DNA of 64,000 nt from positions 186,001-250,000 of the forward strand of contig JACKKZ010000004.1 of NCBI GenBank assembly GCA_024236195.1. The letters run 5' to 3'. The notes under the pieces were generated by a model. It made no database searches, was not told where the DNA came from, and saw only the letters and a program-made list of their open reading frames with translations. Positions within the stretch are counted from its first letter, which is position 1, and every line of letters begins with the position of its first letter. The stretch is from Sphingomonadaceae bacterium. Lineage in GTDB: Bacteria > Pseudomonadota > Alphaproteobacteria > Sphingomonadales > Sphingomonadaceae. Both the position numbers and the translations under genes were made by a program. Of this stretch, positions 9,505-21,300 are shown in pieces.

Positions 9505-10182
9505 ATGAGCATGACAGTATCAGAGGCGGTGGAGAGCCGCCGTTCGATCCGCGCCTTTACCAACCAGAAAGTTGATCGCGCCCTGCTGGAGCGGGTAGTC
9601 GCCAAGGCGCAGCGCGCGCCATCTGGCGGGAATCTCCAGCCCTGGCATGCTCAGGTCATCACCGGTGAACCTCTCACGCGGCTGATGGATGCAGTCGCTG
9701 CCGAATTGCCCAAGGGGGCAACGGGCGGCGATACGGAATATGATGTCTATCCCGCAGGCCTCGCCGAGCCCTATCGCAGCCGCCGTTTCAAAGTAGGCGA
9801 AGACATGTATGCCGCACTGGGCGTGACGCGGGAGGACAAGATGGGCCGCATGGTCCAGTTTGCACGCAATTTCAGGGCTTTCGATGCACCCGTTCTCATG
9901 CTTGTACATTTCCCCCGCTTCATGGGCCCGCCGCAATGGAGCGATGTGGGCATGTGGCTGCAAACGTTCATGCTGCTGCTGAAGGAAGAGGGGCTGGATA
10001 GCTGCGCGCAGGAAGCCTGGTCATTCTTCCATCAGACAATCCGTGCCACGCTTTCCATCCCGGACGATCACATCCTCTTTTGCGGTGTCTCGATTGGCTA
10101 TGCTGATCCCACAGCCGCAATAAACAGCTTCTCCGTTGATCGGGCACCACTCGATGAAGTGGTGGAATTCAAAGGCTTCTAG
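9505..10182 (+). CDS. Nitroreductase family flavoprotein
   Basis: The 225-residue product has the nitroreductase fold signatures: an N-terminal ESRRSIRAFTNQKV, the FMN-binding QRAPSGGNLQPW segment and a C-terminal GYADPTAAINSF phosphate-contact region. These FMN enzymes reduce nitroaromatics, quinones or other electrophiles with NAD(P)H in the cytoplasm; the natural substrate is unknown. The gene stands alone behind a terminator. Two ATGs lie close together (9505 and 9511) and either could be used. Downstream is a 173-base gap to the CHAT operon. Confidence 0.88.
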   Translation: MSMTVSEAVESRRSIRAFTNQKVDRALLERVVAKAQRAPSGGNLQPWHAQVITGEPLTRLMDAVAAELPKGATGGDTEYDVYPAGLAEPYRSRRFKVGEDMYAALGVTREDKMGRMVQFARNFRAFDAPVLMLVHFPRFMGPPQWSDVGMWLQTFMLLLKEEGLDSCAQEAWSFFHQTIRATLSIPDDHILFCGVSIGYADPTAAINSFSVDRAPLDEVVEFKGF

Positions 10183-10355
10183 GGCGCGTTTGTCCCAGCG
10201 GCGGACGGTGCGGGTTTTTGTCCATATTATACAATGACTCGCCCCATGCGCGGGTCTAGGGTTTATCCATAAGAGAAAGACAAGAAGCGGGTCGGCGAGA
10301 ATCGTCTGGCGGGGCGCATGTTGCGTTTCCGCTTTCAGGCTGGGGGATTCGGACC

Positions 10356-13300
10356 GTGCGATTGCGTCCACTACTACTCGTGGCGGCCCTTGCCGCACCC
10401 TTGATGGCACCTGCGCCGCTTGCAGCGCAGGAGCGGCCTGTCTTGCTGCGGGATTCTTTCCCGATTGGCAGCGCCGAAGGGATCTTGTGCCAGGTCCAGG
10501 ATCGCAGCCTTGAGAACAAGGCCCGCCAATCCATGTTTGACCGGGCTTGGGCCGTGGTCTGCCGCGATAGCGCGCAGCCGGTTTCGACTGTTTATGCCTT
10601 CAAGGGTGACGCGGGTGATCCGCTTGGCCGGATTGCGCCGCTACGCCGCCAGCCGGTCGAATGCCCTGCTGGAGCGACCGTTGCTGCGGCTCTGGATGGC
10701 GTGGCCAGCCACCAGTTGTGCCGGATCAGCGGGACGGAACTGGGATGGTCCATCTATAGCGTCCAGCAAGGTGATGTGACCTACGTGGCGGATGGCTTCT
10801 CTGCCTATGACAGCGCGACTGTGCTGGCGCTGCGTTCAGTGCTCGAAAATCGGATCGCGCCGGGCGTGATTGATGTGGCGACAACCTCGGTCAGCGATCC
10901 CTTTGCCTTTGCCCGTATCCAGGCCGCTACGCTAGAGCCGAGCCAGGCCATGGCAGAGGGCTATCGCCGCAATCTGGGCGGGGAATATGCGGAAGCTGCC
11001 GCCTATTTCGAAACGCTGGAGCAGCGGCTGGCAGGCGATGAGGAAGCGGATATCAATCCGGGCGAATTCCTGGTCAACCGGGCCTTGCAGAAATCCAATC
11101 TGGGCGAATTCGCCGAGGCAGACCGGCTGTTCATCAAGGCCGAGCCGCTTACGTCGAGCGATCCTGTCGCAGCGCGATTGCAGCGAAATTTCGAGGCGAT
11201 CCATTTGCTCAACCAGGGTTTTTACCCGGAAGCGATCACGCGACTGGATCGCCCGATCACTGCGGGCTTGCCCAGTGCAGAGGCTATGGCCGGACGGCTG
11301 GAAATCAGCGCGCCGATTGCGGCCCGCATCAATGGCGATGGCGCGGGTGAGGGCTTGCTCGGCTTTGTCGATGAAGTGAAGCTGAGCAAGCTTGAACGAG
11401 CGACCATCATTGATGCGCAAGCCTTGCAGCTCAAAGGCACGGCCTTGCGCCTTTCCGGCAACAAGGACGCTGCGCGGACGGCACTGCTCGATGCCTATGC
11501 GCAAGCGATTTCGGTTCGCGATGGGCGCGTGATCTCGATCGCTCGGCTGCGCTCGCAAGTGCTGGGGGAACTGGCACTCATTGCGGAAAGCGAAGGGGAC
11601 CTCGCCACGGCAGAGAGCTATTTGCTCAACGCGATCGACATATTGCAGGCCCAATATCCTGACCGCCGCGCTGTCAGCGGGGCGAAGGCACGGCTGGGTG
11701 CCATGCTGCTGCGCAATGGCCGTGAAGAAGAAGGCATGGCAATCTATCGCGAGATCGTCAGCCGCGCCGTGGGCAAGGGGGATGCCGCGACCGGATTCTC
11801 CAACCAGCTTGCACCCTACTTCCGCCGCCTTGCCCCGCGGGTCGGCACCGATGGCGTCGCAGCGGACGATTTCTTCGAAGCGACGCAAATACTCGTCCGC
11901 CCCGGTGTGGCGGAAACGCAGGCGATCCTTGCCCGTGAGCTTAGTGCCCGCAATGACGAGGCGGCGCGGCTGTTCCGCCAATCGACCGACCTGACGCGCG
12001 AGATCGAGCGCGCGCGCATTCGCTATGTCGCGCTTGGCCGCGAGGAGCAGACCGGGCCGGTGCGGCAGGCACGGGAAGAGCTGCAAGGCCGGATCGAGGA
12101 AATGGAGCAGCAGCAGCAGCGCACCCAGGCAGCGCTGGCGCAATATCCGCAATATCGCGTGGTGGCTCCGCGTTCCCTGTCGCTCGGCGATTTCCGCTCC
12201 AGCCTGCAGCCGGGTGAAGCCTATGCGCGGCTGGCGGTGGTCGGGAATTCGCTGTTCATGTTCTACACGGACAAGGAGACAGCGCTGGCATGGCCGGTGG
12301 ACGTTTCGGCAGAGGACCTTGAGCTGAAGGTCGATCTGCTGCGGGCTTCCATCTCCGTGTTCGAAGGCGGCCAGTACCTCACCTATCCATATGATATTGA
12401 GGGCGGGCATGAGCTCTATACGCTGCTGTTCAGCCCGGTTGCTGATCGTTTGCAGGGGGTAAAACACCTCGTCTTTGAACCGGACGGGGCGATGCTGCGC
12501 CTGCCGGTTGATTTGCTGGTGACGGATGATGCCTCGGTGGAGCGGTATCTCCAGCGAATCGAAGCGGGCGGTGATGCGTTTGATTTTACCGGAGTGAACT
12601 GGTTCGGGCGTGGCCGAATGGTGAGCACGGCGGTTTCGGCTCAGGCATTTGTTGATGCGCGGATGGCTGACCGGTCTTCTGCAACGCAGGAATATCTCGG
12701 ATTGGGCCGGAATGCCCCCATCGGAGATAGCCCGCCGCCAGCTATCGCTGCAACGCTGGTGTCCGGTGGCAATGCTTGTGGCTGGACAACGGCCGAATGG
12801 AATCGCCCGATTGATGATGCGGAGCTGGTCAATGCCCAATCCATCATTGGTGGCGGGCGTTCGCAGCTGATTACCGGAGCAAATTTTTCTGACAGCGCGA
12901 TTCTGGCGAAGCAGGATCTGGACCAATACCGCGTGCTCCATTTCGCCACGCACGGGCTGGTGACTGCCCCGCGCGCTTCCTGCCCGGCGCGGCCTGCGCT
13001 GTTGACCTCGTTTGGCGGGGAAGGGTCAGATGGGCTGCTGTCGTTCCAGGAAATCTTCGATCTCGACCTCGATGCCGATATCGTCATCCTTTCTGCCTGC
13101 GACACAGCGGGCAAGGCGAGTGTCGAGGCGACCCGCGAAGCCGGGATTGCCAGCGGTGGCGGGACTGCGCTGGATGGGCTGGTGCGCGCCTTTATCGGGG
13201 CAGGGGGGCGCTCGGTACTCGCCAGCCATTGGCCTGCGCCGGACGAATTTGACGCAACCGAGCGGCTGATGAACGAAATGTTCCGGCAAGGCCGCAATCG

Positions 13301-13496
13301 CGACGTGGGCGAGGCGTTGGGAGCTTCCCGGCGCGCGCTGATGGACCAGCCGAATACCTCGCACCCCTATTATTGGGCCGGTTTCGCCATCATCGGCGAT
13401 GCGGCACGCCCGCTGCTGACTGATCCTGCACCGGCCACGGCAAGCGCCGAACCTGCCAGTCGCGCAGGCGGCGGTAACTCCCAGGCCCGGAATTGA
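10356..13496 (+). CDS. Exported TPR-CHAT (caspase-like) protein of a two-partner secretion operon
   Basis: The 1046-residue protein starts with GTG and has a Sec-type signal peptide (LLLVAALAAPLMAP, cleavage near LAAQ). Residues about 200-430 contain tetratricopeptide-like helices, followed by a Gln/Glu-rich coiled coil near 575-600. The C-terminal third is a CHAT domain, the caspase-HetF-associated peptidase fold of clan CD. Its catalytic pair is intact: His866 in HFATHGLV and Cys915 in ILSACDTAGK. A conserved ASHWPAPDE segment follows. CHAT proteins are usually cytoplasmic, so a signal peptide is notable. The stop overlaps the start of the TpsB gene by four bases (TTGA), indicating translational coupling. 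A TATACAAT -10-like sequence lies at 10228-10235 without a clear -35 box. The role is inferred to be processing or quality control of the TpsA exoprotein. Confidence 0.9.
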   Translation: MRLRPLLLVAALAAPLMAPAPLAAQERPVLLRDSFPIGSAEGILCQVQDRSLENKARQSMFDRAWAVVCRDSAQPVSTVYAFKGDAGDPLGRIAPLRRQPVECPAGATVAAALDGVASHQLCRISGTELGWSIYSVQQGDVTYVADGFSAYDSATVLALRSVLENRIAPGVIDVATTSVSDPFAFARIQAATLEPSQAMAEGYRRNLGGEYAEAAAYFETLEQRLAGDEEADINPGEFLVNRALQKSNLGEFAEADRLFIKAEPLTSSDPVAARLQRNFEAIHLLNQGFYPEAITRLDRPITAGLPSAEAMAGRLEISAPIAARINGDGAGEGLLGFVDEVKLSKLERATIIDAQALQLKGTALRLSGNKDAARTALLDAYAQAISVRDGRVISIARLRSQVLGELALIAESEGDLATAESYLLNAIDILQAQYPDRRAVSGAKARLGAMLLRNGREEEGMAIYREIVSRAVGKGDAATGFSNQLAPYFRRLAPRVGTDGVAADDFFEATQILVRPGVAETQAILARELSARNDEAARLFRQSTDLTREIERARIRYVALGREEQTGPVRQAREELQGRIEEMEQQQQRTQAALAQYPQYRVVAPRSLSLGDFRSSLQPGEAYARLAVVGNSLFMFYTDKETALAWPVDVSAEDLELKVDLLRASISVFEGGQYLTYPYDIEGGHELYTLLFSPVADRLQGVKHLVFEPDGAMLRLPVDLLVTDDASVERYLQRIEAGGDAFDFTGVNWFGRGRMVSTAVSAQAFVDARMADRSSATQEYLGLGRNAPIGDSPPPAIAATLVSGGNACGWTTAEWNRPIDDAELVNAQSIIGGGRSQLITGANFSDSAILAKQDLDQYRVLHFATHGLVTAPRASCPARPALLTSFGGEGSDGLLSFQEIFDLDLDADIVILSACDTAGKASVEATREAGIASGGGTALDGLVRAFIGAGGRSVLASHWPAPDEFDATERLMNEMFRQGRNRDVGEALGASRRALMDQPNTSHPYYWAGFAIIGDAARPLLTDPAPATASAEPASRAGGGNSQARN

Positions 13497-15295
13497 AGAG
13501 AATGAGCGCCACCTTGCATAGAGCCATCACACGAATCCTTGTCCCCGCAGGCGTTGCCCTGGCCGGTCCTGCCTTGCTTGCCCCGGCGGCCCACGCACAG
13601 GCGCCGACGCGTGAGGAAATCCAGCGCGACCAGCTCGACCAGCAATTGCGGCAAAGGGGGCAGGCCCTGTCGATTGAAGGGCAGGTGGAGCGCGCCCCAT
13701 GCCCGCTCGCCAATCCTGACTTCGCCGATCTGCGCTTTGCGCTGAAAGAGGCACAGTTTTCCGGGCTCGAAAATTTGCCTGCCGGGGTGGTTGACGATGC
13801 GTGGCGGGGCCAGGTCGGTCAGGAATTGCCGGTTGCTGTCGTGTGCGAAATCCGCGACCGCGCCGCCACTGCGCTGCGGCAGGCCGGGTATCTTGCCGCC
13901 GTGCAGGTGCCGGCGCAGACCATCAGCGATGGCGTGGTGCGTTTTGACGTGATCCTCGCGCGTATGACCGGGGTGCAGGTGCGCGGCGATGCGGGTCCGT
14001 CTGGCGGTCAGCTCCGGAAATATCTCGACAAGCTGGCGGGCCAGCCGGTCTTCAATATCGAAGATGCAGAACGTTACCTGCTGCTAGCGCGCGACATTCC
14101 TGGGCTGGATGTGCGGCTAACCCTGCAGCCAGCTCCGCGCGGAACGGGTGCACAGCCGGGCGAAGTGATCGGCGTTTTCAATGTTCAGCGCACCCCCTTC
14201 TACCTTGATGCCAGCGTTCAGAACTTTGGTTCCAAAGCGGTGGGCCGTTTTGGCGGGATGCTGCGCGCGCGTTTCAACGGGCTGACCGGGGCAGGGGATG
14301 AAACCACGTTCAGCGCCTATACGACTGCGGATTTCAAGGAGCAGCAGGTTGTTCAGGCCAGCCATGAATTCCGCGTTGGCGGGGAAGGGCTGACGCTGGG
14401 GTTGGATGGCACCTATGCGTGGAGCAAGCCGGATGTGCCGGGCCCGAACCTGTTTGATTCCGAAACGCTGATTGCCAGTATCCGCGCGACATATCCTTTT
14501 GTCCGCTCGCAGGCATTCAACCTTTATGGCTCGGCAGGCTTTGACCTGATTGATCAGGATACGGATTTCTCCGGCCTCCCGCTGTCTGCGGACAATCTGC
14601 GGGTGGGCTGGATTCGCGCCGATCTCAGCGTGATTGATGAAGACAGCATTCTGGGTCGCAATGGCTATAGCGCAGCAGAACCGCAGCTGGCCTTTGGTGC
14701 CTCGCTTGAGGCGCGGCAGGGCGTTTCCATCTTCGGGGCAAGCAAGGGATGCGGGGTTGGCTTTGTCAATTGCACCGCTCCGGGGGGCATACCACCCAGT
14801 CGGTTTGACGGGGATCCGACCTCCTTCATCCTGCGGGGGGAAGCGCAGCTGGACTGGCGGCCCACACCGCTGGTGAAATTGTCACTGCGCCCGCGCTTCC
14901 AGTATTCGGGCGATGCGCTGTTCAGCTACGAACAGTTCTCCGGCGGCAATTATACAGTCGGGCGGGGCTATGATCCCGGCACAGTGATCGGCGATAGCGG
15001 CGTCGGTATCCAGGGTGAAATCGCCTATGGCTCGCTGATCCCCGATGAGGGCAGGGCCGTGGCCTGGCAGCCCTATGCCTTTGTCGATCATATCCGGGTG
15101 TGGACCAAGAATATTCCCGGCGATCCGCAAACGCTGACGTCTGCCGGTGCGGGTTTGCGGGCGACAATTGGCCGCCGGGCCTATCTCGATGTGACAGGTA
15201 CCGTCCCGCTGGAACGGCCACCCTTCGCATTGACGAGGGGTGACGCAAGATTGCTGGCGACGCTGACTGTCCAGCTGGCTCCGAATAATCCTTGA
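13493..15295 (+). CDS. TpsB outer-membrane transporter (ShlB/FhaC/HecB family)
   Basis: This is the beta-barrel pore of a type Vb (two-partner) secretion system, which captures the TpsA amino-terminal TPS domain in the periplasm and threads it outward. The 600-residue protein has a signal peptide (ending near AAHAQA), two POTRA-like domains (about 65-225) and a 16-strand-type barrel region. The loop-6 signature is present as GRGYDPG, with the conserved Arg-Gly-Tyr. The start is either TTG 13493, overlapping the CHAT stop, or ATG 13502; the first is kept because it allows coupled translation. It lies 36 bases before the giant exoprotein gene, its obvious substrate. Confidence 0.92.
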   Translation: MKRMSATLHRAITRILVPAGVALAGPALLAPAAHAQAPTREEIQRDQLDQQLRQRGQALSIEGQVERAPCPLANPDFADLRFALKEAQFSGLENLPAGVVDDAWRGQVGQELPVAVVCEIRDRAATALRQAGYLAAVQVPAQTISDGVVRFDVILARMTGVQVRGDAGPSGGQLRKYLDKLAGQPVFNIEDAERYLLLARDIPGLDVRLTLQPAPRGTGAQPGEVIGVFNVQRTPFYLDASVQNFGSKAVGRFGGMLRARFNGLTGAGDETTFSAYTTADFKEQQVVQASHEFRVGGEGLTLGLDGTYAWSKPDVPGPNLFDSETLIASIRATYPFVRSQAFNLYGSAGFDLIDQDTDFSGLPLSADNLRVGWIRADLSVIDEDSILGRNGYSAAEPQLAFGASLEARQGVSIFGASKGCGVGFVNCTAPGGIPPSRFDGDPTSFILRGEAQLDWRPTPLVKLSLRPRFQYSGDALFSYEQFSGGNYTVGRGYDPGTVIGDSGVGIQGEIAYGSLIPDEGRAVAWQPYAFVDHIRVWTKNIPGDPQTLTSAGAGLRATIGRRAYLDVTGTVPLERPPFALTRGDARLLATLTVQLAPNNP

Positions 15296-15331
15296 TTTGA
15301 CTACTTACCGCCTGCGCGGGGCGGGGAGGAC

Positions 15332-18300
15332 ATGACGATGGCAATGACCAACACCGGAAACACGGCGAACCTCAGGTATCGGAGAGCGGGGCGCCAGCGC
15401 TGGCTGCTGCAAAGCTCCATGATCGCCGCGGCAGTGGCCATGGCCAGCTTCGCCGCAGCGCAGCAGGCCCGCGCTCAGGCCGTCCCTTCCGTGGCACCGC
15501 GCGCCAACGGGACGGTTACCGCGCAGGGCACGCCCACCGTCGCCAACGGTACGGTAAACATCAACCGCGGCGCGACGCGGGACCAGGTCGAAGTCACGAC
15601 TCCGCAGGCGATTATCAACTGGCAGACATTTGATACCGCCACGGTCGACAGCACTACGGATTACGTCAATTTCCTGCCCGCCGGGACAGAGCTGGAATTC
15701 ATTGGTGCGGGCAGCGACTACACGGTCCTCAACCGCATTTTCTCAACGCCCAACGCCTCCGGTGTTTATCGTGGCATTGCCTTTGAAGGGACTGTCACCA
15801 GCCGGTTGAGCGATGCCGGGCCGATTGGCGGCAATATCTGGTTCTACAGCCCGGGCGGCATCCTCGTCAGCAGCGGCGGCGTGTTCAATGTCGGCAGCCT
15901 GGTGCTGACCACCAGTGACCTGGCCAGCATTGATAGCGGCGGTTCAGTGATGAATTTCGGCGGGGTGTCACAGGCTGACAGCTCAATCATTATCGAGGGC
16001 GGTGCGTCAATCAGCGCGCTCAATGATGGCAGCTATGTCGCCATGTTCGCGCCGCGTGTGCAGCAATCGGGCACTGTCACCGTCAACGGGTCCGTCGCCT
16101 ATGTCGGAGCTGAACAGGGCCAGCTGACGATCAACAACGGGCTGTTCGACATTGCGATTACGGTGGGATCGGAAGATGCCAATGGCGTGGTCCACGATGG
16201 TACCACGACCGGCCCGGCTTCGGTCGATACGATCGGCGCGTTCGGTTCTGTCACCGATGCCGATAATCAGGCGATCTACCTTGTGGCCGTGCCCAAGAAT
16301 GACGCGATCACCATGCTGGTGGGCGGGGATATCGGCTACCAGCCGGCGGCCAGTGCATCGCAGGGCACAAATGGCGAGATCATCCTCAGTGCCGGGGCCA
16401 ATGTCTCGACCCGCGGCTCCCCGCTCAATCCGCAAGTTACGGTCGATACTGCCAATGCCGTCAGCAATGCCGGGATCAGTTTCGGGGCTGGTCAGATCAA
16501 TTCCGACCTGACCGCCTATGCCAGCGGCGACCTCAACATGGTCATGACCAATGGTGACAGTCTGACCAGCGGGAGCGATACGCTGGGCGGCTATTCTGTC
16601 GACCTCACCTCCGACGGGACACTCAATTTCGGTGCAGAGGCGACATCCAGCCTCGATTTTGCGGGTGATGTGACGCTGCGCGCCGGGTCTGACCAGGCCC
16701 GGGGGGGCACCATCAATGTTGTTGCAGCAGGCGATCCAGCCGGAATCCTGGACCCCGGAACGATCAATGTCGGCGGTGACCTGACGCTGGACGCCAATGC
16801 GCGCGGGCGCGATGATTTTTTCATTATCCGCAACAATGGCAACACCGGCATTGGCGAAGATGCAGTCGCCGGCTCTGTATCCATCACGACCCGCGATCAG
16901 GGCATTATCACCGTTGGCGGCAATTTGACTGTCGATACTACGGCGCAGGGCGGCAAGGGTGAAAGCCAGAATGGCAGTGCAACTGCCGGCGACATAACGC
17001 TGACAATTCTTTCCGGTTCGCTGAATGTCACTGGGCTGACGGATCTCAATGCCGGGACGATCAGCACCCTCGACGGCAAGATCGGCGGCAATGGCCCCGG
17101 CTTGATCGGTTCGGACGGTATTGGCGGCAATGTAACGCTCAACCTGGCCGGCGGTAACCTCAACCTCGGAGCAGTGGCTATCACCACCGACGGGGTTGCG
17201 TCGACGGGCTCCAGCTCTGCCAGTGCGCAAAGCAATGACGGGATAGCTGGCAATGTCAGCATCAATGTAACGGGTGGCTCTCACACCATTGATTTCCTGA
17301 GTGTTTCATCAGATGCAGTAGCGGCTGAATCCTATGATGAATTCGGGACGAGCATTCGCGGGCTGGCGCAGCGCGGCTCTGTGAATATCGCGGTGTCGAA
17401 CACTGACAGCGCCTTGCTCCTCAGCTCGGGGCTCGACATTTCTGCCACAACGCGTGGCGCTACCACCGATCCGACCAGCCCCACTGTCTCGCTGTCTGCC
17501 CGCGACACGGGCACGAGCGGCGGCTTCACAGTGCTGGGCGATATTTTTATTGATACCGGGGCGGGCCGTGGTTCCGACGATGTGGCGACGACGGCCGGTT
17601 CGGTTGATATCACTGTCGATTCCAGCAGCTTCAGCTTTGATACGTTGTTCATTGATGCAGTTGCCGCGCCGAGCGGCTTTTCCTTCGGAACCATTGGGGA
17701 AGGGCTGGACTTTGTCGGCGGCGATATCACGCTGACGGTCCAGAATGGTGGTATTTTCACCGGCAACAGCATGTTCCTGGATGCCAGCGGTACGGGTGCA
17801 GATGGCACCGCGGGGAACGGCACGGGGGGCACCATCACTGTCCTTGTCGACAATGCTTCGTTCAATGTCAGCGGCACGTCATCGTTAGATTCCAGCGGTC
17901 GCGGCGGGACCGGCGGCGATGTCAGCGACCCGACATCGCTGGGGATTGGCCAGGGCGGCGTGATCAATGTGACGGTACGCGGTGCAGGCGGCTTCATGTC
18001 GCTCGGTTCGCTATTTGCATCCAGTGATGGTTCGATCTTTTTCGATGTCGAGGGTGGCTCCGGCACGTTTGAAGGCGATGGCGGGATCGGTATCGGCGGC
18101 GATGTGATCTTCAACATTGAAGGCGGTACCTTCACCGCCAACCGGGTGAGGGTCAGCGCGGATGGCGAGGGTGGCCCGGGTGGTGAGCTGGTCACGCGGT
18201 TCCTTCAGGACCTCGGCAAGGGCGGTGTTTCCGGCTTCGAACTGAGCGGGCTGGACGGAGTGCAGTTTGCCGGAGGTGCGATTGGTGATGCGCTGGGCTT

Positions 18301-21300
18301 TACCCGTGCTGGCGATGGTGGTGCGGGCACCGGCGGCAATGTGACCTTCAACCTGAATGGCGGGACTGCGACGGTTACCAATCTCTCGGTCACGGCCGAC
18401 GGGATCGGGGGCGATGGGGCGACCGGCTATTTCGATAACGGCACGACTGGCGGTAATGGCGGTGTCGGGACCGGTGGCACGGCGATATTCAACGCGCTGA
18501 CCGGGACTTTGACCGTCACCAACACGCTGACCGTTTCGGCTAATGGCAATAGCACATTTGGTGGCGGTGATGGAGGCTTTGGCGTTGGTACCGATGGCGG
18601 CCAGGCTGGCGCTGGTTTTGGCGGCACGGCGCTGTTTGACCTGAATGGCACGGCGACCATCAATGCGGGTACGCTGATCGTTTCGGCAGATGGCTTCGGG
18701 GGGCGGGGTGGCTCCACCGGGATTGATTTCGATCCTTTCGGTGAAGTGCGGCAGGCCGGGCTGGGTGGTAACGGAGGCACCGGCACAGCCGGTTCAGCAA
18801 CCTTCAACCACACCAGCGGCACGATCACCTTTGGCAATCTCGAAATCCGAGCCGATGGCGCTGGCGGCGAAGGGGGCGACGTGTTCGGCCTCTCGCTGGG
18901 GCTGGCTGACAATAATGGTGGCGCGGGTGGCGATGCGGTAGGCGGCACAGCAACCATGAACCTCAACCAGGATGATGCCTCCAACCCGACCTACAACGTC
19001 TATGCGAGGGCAACCGGCGGTGATGGCGGTGATGGCCTGACCAGCGGCGATGGCGGCGATGCAACCGGCGGCACGGCGCAATTGCTGGTCAATAATGCCA
19101 ATGTGGTGCTCACCAGTGCGAGCGTGGATTCCTCCGGCACGGGCGGGACCCCCGGTTTCGTCGATGGTGAGAATGGCAATGGCGGAGCTGGCGGTGACGG
19201 GACCGGTGGCACATCGCGGATTACCGTATCCGGGGTGAACGGCAATCTCTCGGCGCTGTTTCCATTCAATGCGACTTCGGATGGATTTGGCGGGCGCGGC
19301 GCGGATGCAGCCCAGAACCAGGGCGATGTCGATCCCAGTGGCACTGGCGGTGCCGGTGGTGCCGGGACCGGCGGGCTGGTCGAAATCACCGCGATCACCG
19401 GTGCTACCTTTGATTATTCCGCAGATGGCGTCACCAGCGCGCAGGGCATCGGCGGAGCAGGCGGCCAGGGGGGCAATGCGCCCTTCTTCGACGCAGGCGC
19501 TGGTGGCGCAGCCGGCGCTGGCAATGGCGGTGCGATTACATTCTCGGCCAGTGGCGGCTCGACGCTGAATGTTGATGGGAATGGCAGCGACAACCAGTTC
19601 AACGCCAACGGAATTGGCGGCGTGGGCGGTGATGGTGGTATCGGTTTGGGCAGCGTTGTTGCCAATCCGGGTCAAAATGGCGCGGCATCGGGCGGCGCGA
19701 TCAACCTGCTTGCCAGCGGTGCCGGATCCGTCCTCGCCATTACCGGCAATGTGATTGCCGACGCGTCCGGCACGGGCAATCTAGACCTGCGGGATAATGC
19801 ACTGGGGGCTGATGCTACCGGCGGTTCCTTCACCAGCAATGCCAGTGCAGGCGGCACTATCTCGATCAGCGGCGGGCTGTCTGCCGATGCCACTGCCCGG
19901 GCGTCAGCCGGGGTGCTGGGGGCTGGCAATGCCATTGGCGGCTCGATTGACTTCCTGATGAGCGGGGTGGGTAGCAATTTCGAAGTGCTGGGCCAGTTCA
20001 GCGCCGCCTTCCCCCTGCCGCTGCGCCAGCGCAGTATTTACGCCGATGCGTCCGCGCATGAGCCGCAATCGGGCAATCCGCTGCTGCAATCGGCAACGGG
20101 CGGGGATACGACCGGCGGTAGAGTCAATGTCAATTTCGCTGACGGCACCTCGACTATTGCCAGCCGCGTGGTGTTTGAAGCGGGTGCGGGTGAAGACAAT
20201 CCGTTGAGTGGTACCGGCGCGCTGCCGGGGCTGTTTGTTGACAGCGCCCGCAATGTGGGCGGCGCGATCACTATCAACCTGACAGGCAGCACCAATAATT
20301 GGGGCAGCCTGGACGCCTCTGTCACGACCTTCGGTTTTGGCGGCGAAGCCGTGCAGGGCACCATCGGCATGGTGCTCGACAATGCCACGCTGAACCTCAC
20401 CAATTTCGGCCTGTCGCTGGATACCTACACGGCTGGCGAGATCACTGTGAATGATCCGGTGGCAGTATCCCTGCAGGTGCTCAATGGCTCGACGCTGACT
20501 GCCAATACCGGCATTTCACTGTTCTCTGACACGGGCCTGGGCGTTACCAATGCCACCGTGCAGGCGGGCGGTGTGGAGATGCTCGTCGACGCGTCAACCG
20601 TTACTGTCAGCAGCGATATCTTCCTCGGCAATGAAGCACAGGCCTTCCGTTTCCCGTCGGTGACGAGCAATACGACGGGGGCTGATGCGCTGGCGGGTGA
20701 CCTGACATTCTCTGCAACCAATGGCAGCACTATCAATGGCGATGTGCAGCTGTGGAGCTTTGCCATCGCTGATGCAGGGCCCAGTTCAGGCAATGCCCAG
20801 AGCGGCGCGCTGAATTACACGCTCACGGATTCGCAGCATATCGGCACCGGCGTGGGTGCCGCGATTGACACGATTTCGTTTGCCGAGGCGCTGGGCGCGA
20901 TTGACGCTGGCGGCACTGCCGGCAACGCAGTGACTGGTGACACCACGATCACCATTTCCGGTGCTTCGACCTTTACGGGCAATATCGACCTCGAGAATTC
21001 CTTCGCCAATTATTACAACACCGGGGCGGAGTTGGGCGGCCTCGGTTCCGGGACTGGCGGGACGATGACGGTCAATCTCCTCGGCGGGACGATCACTATC
21101 GGCCAGATCCAAGTCGCCAACAATTTCGGTGCGGAACAGGCAGCCATTGGCCAGGCCGGTTCTGACCAGTTTGGCGGCGATTTTGTCCTTAATGTTGCCA
21201 ATGCCGCGGTGACTATTGGCACACTTGATATCAACACCAGCGTGACGGGCGGCGATGGCGGCGATGGAGGTATCCTGACGCCGGGGGCCAATGGTGGAGC

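Noticed and set aside
10932..12953. 673-codon open frame opposite the CHAT gene
   Set aside because: It mirrors codon bias in a GC-rich gene; the CHAT domain motifs are on the plus strand.
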